Below are positions 33,901-42,336 of a stretch of 64,000 bases of DNA, piece by piece. The position numbers and the translations under genes were made by a program. The stretch's first letter is position 1. Every line of letters begins with the position of its first letter. Origin of the DNA: Chaetoceros tenuissimus (taxonomy: Eukaryota; Bacillariophyta; Thalassiosirophyceae; Chaetocerotales; Chaetocerotaceae). The stretch covers positions 806,001 to 870,000 of the forward strand of contig BLLK01000023.1 of the NCBI GenBank assembly GCA_021927905.1. The letters are read 5' to 3'. The notes under the pieces were generated by a model, which saw only the letters and a list, made by a program, of their open reading frames with translations, had not been told where the DNA came from and searched no databases.

Positions 33901-36900
33901 AAGCAACACAATGTTGATTCCATTTGATAAGACTGTGCAATTATCTGGCGTAAACTCTTTGACATTTACTACTTCGGAAACAACCGCGGTGATGCATTTG
34001 ATCTCTTATGAATTGATTGACCTTTCAGAGAGATTCACACCATTTACTGCTATCAATGCAACTGAAGTAAGTAACCAAAGTGGTATTGGGGTTGGTAATG
34101 GCAATAGCGGTCATTTCGATAGTGGTGACTACTTCACATACAATCCTGTTGATTTTGGATTAGGAGCCAATAGTATTAAGATCATATATGCAAAGGGTAC
34201 TACAGGTGGTTCATTTGAGATCTGGAAGGGTGATCATCAGACTGGCGAAATCATTGGTACATATTCACCAGCAAGCACTGATAGTTGGGGTACTTTCGTC
34301 ACAGTGGAAATCCCGATCAAGGCTAGCCATGGTATTGATCAATTGAATTTCAGGGGCACTGGAATATTTCAGGGAATCATGAATTTAAAGAGTTTCCAGC
34401 TATCCCCTGTTTCAGCAGGGTACATCTGTTTAGATACTGCAACACGCAATTACACAGCGAGTGTTCAAGCGGCTGCAGCAGCACAGATAGGCGCCAATTT
34501 AGTCTCCATACAATGCGGTGCACAGCAAAATGCTGTAGCTTCGTTGTCATCAAGTGCAGCAGGAGGTATCTGGATTGGAGGTACTGACACTGCCAATGAA
34601 GGTACATGGCTTTTGCCAGATGGAAATGCAATGACTTATTCCAATTGGAATACAGGCGAGCCAAATAATGCTGGCGGTGACGAAGACTGTATTGTATTTG
34701 ATGGTTCAAGTGGAGTATGGTTGGACGGACCATGTGGCACAACAGGCCCGGCAATTTTTGAATCGACTTTTGCAATAGGTGGCTTAACTTGCAATGAGTA
34801 TGTTGGTAAGTCGTAGTGATTACAGTTTCTCTTATTTCAATGGAATTGAGTTCATATTTTTCATCATTGTGTGTGCGTCCCGTATTATAGGGTGTCAGGA
34901 TACAGTCAAGATAGTAGAAAATGGTATACAAACATCAGACGTACGTCTTCGCAACAACAATCTAGTCACTCAATCCGATACAGCTGGTCCCTACCTCAAT
35001 GTGCCTGGCAATACTATCGCGACAAGTGCAGATAATTGGAATGTATACAACCTACCAATTGGTGCAAATGACGATTTCGTCATGTTAGCAAAGTTGAAAG
35101 TAGATGGAAGTGGATCAGCTGCTTCCTTTTTCATCAATGACCTTGACAATTTCGGGTTTGATGGAAGTAGCAATCAGATTTTCACTCATTCCAATTCCGC
35201 TTTTATTACTGGTTTTGTACAATCGAATAAAGGAATCCATCATGATAATCTCTTTTACTTCAAGGTTGAGCGCAAACTTGGTACCATCAAATTCTACATC
35301 AACGAAGAAGAGGTAGCATCAACTGCGAATTACAATGTGGCTATTTCTAGGTTCTTTTGGCGACCATGGAGAGCGGACTTAAAGATTTATGATTGGATTG
35401 TTTCTAGTCCTTCTCTCTTGGATTTTTAATCGATCGATCAAGCTGGTTATGTTTGTTTGCAGACGGATCAGAAAACATACAGTGAGAGTGTACAAGCAGC
35501 CAACAGTGCTCAAGCTGGGGCAAACTTAGTTTCTATCCGTTGCAGTAAACAACAGGAAAAGGTGAACCTATTGTCGTTGGGCGGAGCGGATTGGATTGGA
35601 GCAAATGATATCAACACTGAAAATGCATGGATATTAGCAGACGGACATGCAATGACATACACCAATTGGAATGCAAATGAACCAAGTAATGCTGGTGGTA
35701 ACGAGGATTGTGTTGTTATTGGATCTGATGGATTGTGGAACGACGGACCATGTGATTACACTGCAACTGGAGCTGTGTATGAATCACCTTATCCAATTGA
35801 CGGACTATCGTGCGAACAATATGCTGGTGAGTATTGTTTTGCTTGTATTTTACCATCTTCCGCTAAAATTTCACTAACAACGAGTTCTCTATCGTTATTT
35901 TAGAATGCACGACAAATGTTGCTTTGGGTGGTACAGCTACTGAGTCATCCACGGCATATGCTCGTCCGGCTTCTAGTGCGATTGACGGAAACACAGCAAG
36001 TAATTTTGATAGCGGTTCGGTCACACATACATCTGATGAAACCGATCCATGGTGGAAGGTACAGTTAGCCCAAGAGTATTCCATCTCAAGAGTGATTGTA
36101 TATAATAGAAGTGAATCAAATGCCATTAAATCAAGGTTGAACGCCTTTCGGATGACTGTATTGCTGAATGAAGTCGAAGTATTTCGATATGACGATAGCG
36201 CTCCACTTGCGAATTTGGTCACTTCTATTCTGGTACCACCGAAAGTAATTGGTGATGCTGTGAAGATTCAGCTCTTCGGAGATAATAGGGTACTTAGTCT
36301 TGCTGAGGTGGAAGTAGAAGGCCTCTGTTTACATTGGGCTCAAGCTGGATCATCAATTATAGGTAAAGCTACTAGCGACTTTTTCGGAACCTCCATGTCA
36401 TTGTCAGCAGATGGAAGGACAGTAGCTGTTGGTGCATATGGAAATGATGATAATGGCAACTTGGCAGGTCAAAACAGTGTATTTCGCCTTTCGCATGATG
36501 GGTTATGGATCAAACTTGGTGAAGATTTGAATGGTTCAGCTGCTAACCATGAATCTGGACAAGCAATAGCATTGTCTCCGGATGGAAGCACTGTAGCTAT
36601 AGGGGATCCTTTGAAAGACAGTCCCGGTTATAGTAATAATGGCGATGTTCGCATTTTCCGGTTCAATGAAAGTACTAGCACATGGGAACTGCAAGGAACA
36701 AATACTATTGTAGGACAAGGAGACGAATATCGATTTGGATGGGAACGTGGATTGGCGCTATCAGAAGACGGTAACACAGTAGCTGTGAGTGCTTGGTATG
36801 ATACTTCTTCCTCTGGCAAAGGTCGTGTATATGTATACCGTTTGACAAATGGATCTTGGACTCTCTTTGGTATGTCTTCACCTTTACTTGGAGAACAAGA

Positions 36901-37558
36901 TGGAGACCGGTTTGGATATTCAGTTGCATTATCTTATGATGGAGAAACTTTAGCTGTAGGAGCACCCAAAAATGTCAATTCTCAGTCCCTACAAACTGGT
37001 CATATCCGCGTCTATCGCATTTCCAGTGGATCATGGCAGCTGCTTGGCGCCAATCTTGAGGGTGAAGGAGCTGGAAACATGTTTGGTCACTCTGTATCAT
37101 TATCTTCAAATGGTGATACGGTAGCTATAGGAGGATATAACAATGGTGGTAGTGTGGAGGTAACTGGAAACGCCCTCGGACAGTCTGGTCATGTACGAGT
37201 ACTGCGTTATTTGAATGGATCTTGGCAGGCGATTGGTGAAGACATAGATGGTGAAGCTGCTTACGATCAATCTGGTTTTTCAATTGCATTATCTTCAGAT
37301 GGAGAGACTGTAGTTATTGGAGCTAATTTAAATGATGGCGGTGGCAGTAACTCTGGCCATGCACGTGTGTACCGTTACTCCAGTGGGTCATCATGGAAGA
37401 AGATTGGCGCTGACATTGATGGAATAGGCGCTAATGTTAACTTTGGTAGGGCAGTGGGTATCTCTGCTAATGGTGAAACTGTAGCAATTTCTTCCCGATC
37501 GTATAATTCAAACACTGGTTATGTGAGTGTGTATGATTTGTTTGGAAACTGTTCTTAA
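27967..37558 (+). CDS. Mosaic extracellular lectin: RCC1, PS-linker, CBM6, C-type lectin, discoidin, beta-propeller; one in-frame stop
   Basis: Seven exons: 27967-28164, 28234-31972, 32058-32587, 32715-33383, 33470-34805, 34891-35826, 35904-37558. All junctions are GT-AG and keep frame, spanning 3,020 residues plus stop. Order: leader; RCC1 repeats (about 130-480, WG-N-GQLG units); PS-rich linker (489-936); two CBM6-like sandwiches; C-type lectin domain 1 ([23 protein letters not shown]); a jelly-roll module (exon 3); Cys-rich repeats [17 protein letters not shown] (exon 4); a second PS/CBM6/CTLD set (exon 5); a second jelly-roll then CTLD 3 (exon 6); and an F5/8C discoidin domain plus FG-GAP-like propeller blades (exon 7). 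A TAA at 35427-35429 interrupts exon 6 at codon 2,337; the matching codon in the exon-3 paralogue is TAT (Tyr). The gene is therefore a null or shortened allele, ends there, or has an assembly error. The likely role is carbohydrate recognition at the cell surface. Confidence 0.75.
29659..30798 (+). repeat. Tandem array, five copies of a 228-bp coding unit
   Basis: Copies start at 29659, 29887, 30115, 30343 and 30571, each 228 bases (76 codons, frame kept). They encode [19 protein letters not shown], then repeated [12 protein letters not shown]. Copies are nearly identical; the last two carry GAAATA in place of GATTCG, and the fifth diverges at its end. It forms the linker of the mosaic lectin. 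Confidence 0.9.
30766..35426 (+). repeat. Two-block internal duplication of the lectin gene
   Basis: Block 1 (about 30766-32587, exon 2 end plus exon 3) is repeated as block 2 (about 33613-35426, exon 5 plus exon 6), including the intervening intron position and its 85-base length. The CBM6 part is almost identical at DNA level; block 2 lacks 12 bases near 34361. The CTLD and jelly-roll parts are more diverged. Confidence 0.85.
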
Positions 37559-38075
37559 AAAGAAATTTGTAAATATATAGTTGTATTGACAATAAAGTTT
37601 AATAATGATAAGTTTTGTTGATGTGAAGTTTTATGTATTTACATTCGAAGTTACAATTAAATTGGACATGAATTTCAGAAAACTCCAATGACGACAATTT
37701 TTCTATAGTTTTGTAAGTATTACATACTTAGTAAGACTTGAGGTTCGTTTACTCTTTTCTTTTTACTGTATAATCGACTGCCTTATTAGAAGCAATAATT
37801 TTTTTTTTAATTTTTTCTTACCAAACTTAATAAGGAAGGGACGTAAGTATCGTTTGAGCTTTTTTCATGATGATGCAAAAGAAGGTGAAATGAAAGTAAA
37901 AAAAATAGGAGAAGAATCGAAATCCGAACATGACCTACATTGACCGACAGTCAAGTCGGACCAAAAAAAGACAGCTCAACCATAAACAGCTACTATCTCC
38001 TTCCATAGGGAACTATTGAATCATTTAGTGAATCCAAACCAGCATCCCTCACAGTAAATACATCTTCAAGAAAGA
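37559..38075. other. Intergenic
   Basis: AT-rich spacer between two plus-strand genes, with homopolymer A and T tracts. Nothing else is supported. Confidence 0.5.
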
Positions 38076-39090
38076 ATGGAAGCTGCACATAATCATCGAG
38101 TAGGCTTTGGTACTGCTGCCCTTGGAGATCAGGCAGTCGAGGTAAGAAAGAAAGAAGATTCTTGACATCAATTCTTGTTCTTTAGCTAGATCTCATCACA
38201 TCTTCTTGTTTGTTACTCTGCAGTCAATAACAATGGCATTGGAATCAGGCTTTCGATCCTTTGACACAGCCGAAGCAGACATTTGGTACAATCAATCATT
38301 GCTGGGATCGACACTTGCATCCTACTTTGAAGAAGAGCAAGAAACATCAAAAGAAAACACATGTCACTCTCAACATTTAAAGATATCGACAAAGATCCCT
38401 CCCTGGGAATTGACTTCATTTGACAATATTCGAAATAAAGCCAAAGAGTCAAGAAAGGAATTGGTTGGCTGGTGTGACGATTCTAGTACATTTTATCCGT
38501 TAGACATTTATTACATTCATGCTCCAGAATGTTGGCAAGGCTGGCATCCAAGATGTAATAACGTCAAGAATACTTTATCTTTATATGACTCATGGATGGC
38601 AATGGAAGCAGTACATTATGATCATTCGGCTGAGAGAATAGGTTTGTCAAATGTATGGCCAAGTCAATTACTGGAATTGATTCATTGGATACAACAACGA
38701 CAAGAAGCATACGATGGCAAGGGTATTCCTCCTCGAATGCCGGATGTATTACAAGCCTATGCTGATCCCTTGAAGCCAGCAGATGAATTGAGAGAAATTT
38801 GCAAACAATATAACATAGAATTTGTGTCCTATTCGACATTGGGGACTCAGCATCGTACTCCAGATGGAAGAAATCCTGTTTTGAATCATGGAGTCTTGAT
38901 CAAGTTGGCAGAAAAATATGATCGATCTGTGGCAGAAGTGGTATTGTCATGGGCACTCATGAATGACATGACTGTCATTCCTAGATCTACCAAGGAAGAA
39001 CATATTGAAGAACTTTCAAAATTATTTTTAGATGGTCATTTTCTAGACCAAGGTGATTTAGATTGGATAGATTCCATCAAGTTGAATTAG
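38076..39090 (+). CDS. Aldo/keto reductase
   Basis: Two exons, 38076-38141 and 38224-39090 (intron 82 bases, phase 0), give 310 aa. The first exon, 22 codons, supplies the N-terminal strand RVGFGTAALGDQAVE. All four catalytic residues are visible: Asp36 in SFDTAEA, Tyr44 in WYNQSLLG, Lys79 in ISTKIPPW and His121 in YYIHAPE. SNVWPSQLLEL, LQAYADPL and VIPRSTKEEHIEE line the NADPH site. It is an NAD(P)H-dependent reductase of carbonyl compounds; the natural substrate is unknown. The loop after Lys79 is enlarged and acidic relative to typical members. Confidence 0.85.
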
Positions 39091-39213
39091 GATGTTGAAA
39101 AGCTTAACTTTGACTTCTAGTGTTCCAATTTCAAAAAGTACATATAATACAGACAATCTACTCTTGATGCGTTTGTGACAGACTTCTTCATTTCTATACC
39201 GGTATGTCCAACA

Positions 39214-39835
39214 ATGATTGATTTTTATGGCCGAGACCTAAATGATCCCTCGCTGTGGCAGTCTAAAAAATGGGTAATTTTAAAAATAAATTATCTTCAT
39301 GCAAATAGACTACCTAGTTTAGTTCGTGCGTTTTCTTCGTTCAAATGAAAAATTTCTCAATCTAATTTGCAGAAAGATAATCAAAAGCAAAAAGAAAAAG
39401 AAATAGCTGCACCTTACGGGAATCGAACCATGATGCACCGATCAAAATACTCTTCCAATGAGATACTTGATGAATTCATTGAAACGGATGTGACGAAAAC
39501 TTTTTTGGATGAGGGACATATTTTCGATGTTGGTGCAACAATGCAAAAAGGTGACTTTGCGCATGTAAGAGATAAAAGTGCCGGAATGTATGGTTTTTGG
39601 AAAAATGATAAAGGCTTTGATAGCTAGTACAAATGAACTCAGATTTCTTATTCTCAGATTGAGAAATGTAAAATATCAGAAATCGGACGAGCACTTGCCG
39701 AGAAAAGGTGCAGAACTTTATCTATATGATAGAGTTGTGGACTCTGCGGAAGGAATTGTAGTGAATGCAAGGCCACATGTCGGGATCGGACAAGAAAATC
39801 AAACGCAAGAACAGGCGTCATCATCATCTTAGAAG
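39214..39835 (+). CDS. Small uncharacterised gene, 3' splicing uncertain
   Basis: Exon 1, 39214-39273 (MIDFYGRDLNDPSLWQSKKW), joins exon 2 at 39373 through a 99-base GT-AG intron in phase 0. Exon 2 encodes KDNQKQKEKEIAAPYGNRTM then DEFIETDVTKTFLDEGH and VGATMQKG. Three endings are possible: read on to a stop at 39627; splice at gtaaga (39567) to an acceptor before 39660, giving a short new tail; or splice at 39552 to an acceptor near 39626, entering a longer frame to 39832 that encodes YLYDRVVDSAEGIVVNARPH. No family is recognised. Part of exon 2 (39398-39420) is complementary to a tRNA 3' end, which is odd for coding DNA. Confidence 0.4.
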
Positions 39836-40406
39836 TCGAGATAGTCTCAACAAGCAACTTGCGAGAAAGGCATGTTGCTGCTGTGACTGATGTTTACTAC
39901 TGTAGTCATAAAGACAGGTTAGATAGGAATAGACTTACCTTTCTATTTGATCAATAAAACTTCGCTTTCAAAGTGGTGAACTGAGAAGTAATTGTGGCAG
40001 TTGGAAAGTTTGTTGGATTGCCGGATTGCGTGTAGCCGGCTAAGATTAGTTCAAACGGTTGACACCAAAACTTCACAAGAAAATCTGTACCACCATGGAT
40101 TTTGTTCTTACTCAATTGAAATTTTATCAGTGTTCACTTGCTTTTAGGTGCGTTGAATGAGATTTTTTTATTATAAAAGCAAAAAAATTATTATCAAGGT
40201 TGATCGTTGGATGCGTTGAACGAGATGTTTATTGTAGAAACAAAAAAATTATTATGAATACAAAAAAAAATATTATAAAAGGGTGAATGAGATTTGTCAA
40301 CAACATATAACCATACCGTCGGTAGCTACCACATTGAAGTCATAATTTTTTTATTGATTCTTTTTCGCAATACGTCCAACTCTTTAAAACCCCATAAAGA
40401 AGGAAC
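39836..40406. other. Intergenic with degenerate AT-rich repeat
   Basis: Contains a degenerate direct repeat: gcgttgaatgagat at 40150 and gcgttgaacgagat at 40213, each followed by A/T tracts (aaaaaaattattat). There is no gene. Confidence 0.45.
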
Positions 40407-41384
40407 ATGTTGCAAACCTTCCTTCAATCATACTGTGCTTATTTGTATGGTGCACAAAATCAAGACACTCAGCCAACAACTCAGGGGATCCTAAAGTGCA
40501 GAAAAAAAACTAGTACACAGACTACTAGTAACAAGAATGATATAATTTCTTCTATCACCAAGCAGAAAAAATATTGGGAATATGATGAATTCAATTACGT
40601 TGGGGAGGTACTTCATGATGACATCCTCAACAATTCTTTGAAAAATGATATTTCCGAATCCAAAACCATTCTAGTAGACAAAGAAGAAGATGGTAGTACC
40701 GCTGTCGTCAAAACATCCAATCAAACTCTAGACATTACTGCGAAGAGTGGTATTATATCAAGTAGGAGCACTGACAAGAATGCAAGAAACTCAAGTGATG
40801 GAAAATCATCAACTATGAAAACTTGTAAGAACATGAAATTGGGACTACGAAAAGAGAAAGAAGCAAGAAAGAAGAACATGCCTGGTAAGAAGAAAGCCAT
40901 CAAAGATGGATACTCTTTGGTGAAAGTTAACTCGCGTACCCAGATAGATTCATCGTTCAACGAACTAAATAAGACCCATGGCTTCACCAAGCAGAGATCT
41001 TTCACAACACTTTCAGATGTAAAGAAGTCAAAGAAGCACCAGGCCAGAAGATCATGTGGAATGTCAAGTAGGAGCACTGACAAGAATGCAAGAAACTCAA
41101 GTGATGGAAAATCACCAACTATGAAAACTTGTAAGAACATGAAATTGGGACTACGAAAAGAGAAAGAAGCAAGAAAGAAGAACAAGCCTGGTAAGAAGAA
41201 AGCCATCAAAGATGGATACTCTTTGGTGAAAGTTAACTCGCGTACCCAGATAGATTCATCGTTCAACGAACTAAATAAGACCCATGGCTTCACCAAGCAG
41301 AGATCTTTCACAACACTTTCAGATGTAAAGAAGTCAAAGCAGGCTAGAAGATTGTCAACTTCAAAACAAATTCTTAGTAAGTAG
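40407..41384 (+). CDS. Basic protein with a recent internal duplication, function unknown
   Basis: Single exon, 325 aa. The N-terminus (MLQTFLQSYCAYLYGAQNQD) and an acidic middle (KKYWEYDEFNYVGEVLHDD) precede two copies of a 102-residue basic unit at about residues 118-219 and 220-320. Each has SSRSTDKNARNSSDGKS, KKKAIKDGYSLVKVNSRTQ and HGFTKQRSFTTLSDVKKSK. Lys/Arg-rich clusters (KEKEARKKN, PGKKK) could be nuclear localisation signals. No domain is recognised. The repeat copies differ at only a handful of bases, so the duplication is young. Confidence 0.6.
   Translation: MLQTFLQSYCAYLYGAQNQDTQPTTQGILKCRKKTSTQTTSNKNDIISSITKQKKYWEYDEFNYVGEVLHDDILNNSLKNDISESKTILVDKEEDGSTAVVKTSNQTLDITAKSGIISSRSTDKNARNSSDGKSSTMKTCKNMKLGLRKEKEARKKNMPGKKKAIKDGYSLVKVNSRTQIDSSFNELNKTHGFTKQRSFTTLSDVKKSKKHQARRSCGMSSRSTDKNARNSSDGKSPTMKTCKNMKLGLRKEKEARKKNKPGKKKAIKDGYSLVKVNSRTQIDSSFNELNKTHGFTKQRSFTTLSDVKKSKQARRLSTSKQILSK
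40761..41372 (+). repeat. Tandem duplication, 306-bp period
   Basis: The unit starting agtaggagcactgacaag at 40761 recurs at 41067. It is frame-preserving (102 codons) and nearly identical. It lies inside the gene at 40407. Confidence 0.85.
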
Positions 41385-41894
41385 TCTAGAAGATTATACA
41401 AGATGAAAATTATTTAAAAGTGGATTCGGCGACAAAAGGGAAAAAATATAAGTAGATTTAACATGATGTGGGTGAACTTTAAATAAAGCTTTTGTTGCTT
41501 TGAAAATATTTGTTATTGTAATAATCCAAACATAGATTGACACCGTATCTTTATAATGACCAGCTGCATCAACATCGTATTGACATTTATTTTGATATCA
41601 TTTGAAAATGACTCGAATCTTTTCACCATACGGACACTCTGGCAGATGAATCTGCCAGTTACAATTTTTCTGTATTTATTATAGGAGCAAAAGCAAAATA
41701 TCCAAGAGGTCTAAAAGATCGTATTAGGAGGGGAGTGTACAATTACAAACCAAACGGTTCGAGCTAATATGATTTCAGCAATGAACAACATGTAAAATTG
41801 ATGGGGTAAAATAAATGTTTTGTTAGTACATTTTCGGCATGATGGCATGTCTTTTAGAGAATTTGTCTGTTGTTTAGTTAACAATGACGCTTAC
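41385..41894. other. Intergenic
   Basis: AT-rich region downstream of the 40.4-kb gene and, on the minus strand, downstream of the tRNA. The first run of four T for a minus-strand Pol III transcript is about 84 bases past the tRNA end (AAAA at 41808-41811). Confidence 0.4.
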
Positions 41895-41965
41895 TGCACC
41901 TTGCGAGAATCGAACTCACGGCAAATGCTTTGAAGGCATTTATGTTACCACTACACCAAAGGTGC
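41895..41965 (-). tRNA. tRNA with anticodon UCA, glycine-type body (opal-suppressor-like)
   Basis: 71 nt with every helix intact. Acceptor GCACCTT pairs AAGGTGC, with discriminator A at 41895. The D-arm is GTGT-AGTGGTA-ACAT. The anticodon stem AATGC/GCATT encloses loop CTTCAAA, with anticodon TCA at 41933-41931. The variable loop is TGCC. The T-arm is GTGAG-TTCGATT-CTCGC. Box A (TGGTGTAGTGG) and box B (AGTTCGATTCT) fit Pol III promoters. The body matches eukaryotic tRNA-Gly (7-nt D-loop, GTGTAGTGGTA); Gly(UCC) would need only the third anticodon base changed from C to A. It is not tRNA-Sec, which is about 90 nt with a long variable arm. There is no nearby TTTT terminator, so expression is unproven. 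Confidence 0.8.
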
Positions 41966-42336
41966 TCTAAGACCATCAGCAAATATAAATTATTGCGAAC
42001 TATATTTTACGCAATCGCTTGATTGAAGTCTTTTGAATCCTTTCAAAGCAATCAAAGATCAAAGATTGAATGTTTCGCCCAATTTCGCCTAATCTTTTGA
42101 AAGATTTCTATGGTTGAGAAGTAGCAGACTCGAGTCAAGTCGAAGGCATCAAGCTTCTATTTTCATTTCATCGTTTCATCAATATTTGTCTTAGGTTATG
42201 ATCCTGAATATCTTTGCATCTGCTTCGTCCTTCCTCCAATCTCCGCTTCATTTTTCATCACCATCTATTTCCTCTTCAGTAGCATTATACCTATCTCTGG
42301 CTAGTCTTTCTTCCATTTCATAGTATCATATTCATC
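41966..42336. other. Intergenic between tRNA and UBA2
   Basis: 371 bases upstream of both the tRNA (minus) and UBA2 (plus). Contains pyrimidine-rich sequence before the UBA2 start. There is no gene. Confidence 0.4.

Noticed and set aside
39370-39470. Circularly permuted or split tRNA
   Set aside because: Only the 3' half is visible; no 5' half was found within about 100 bases on either side.
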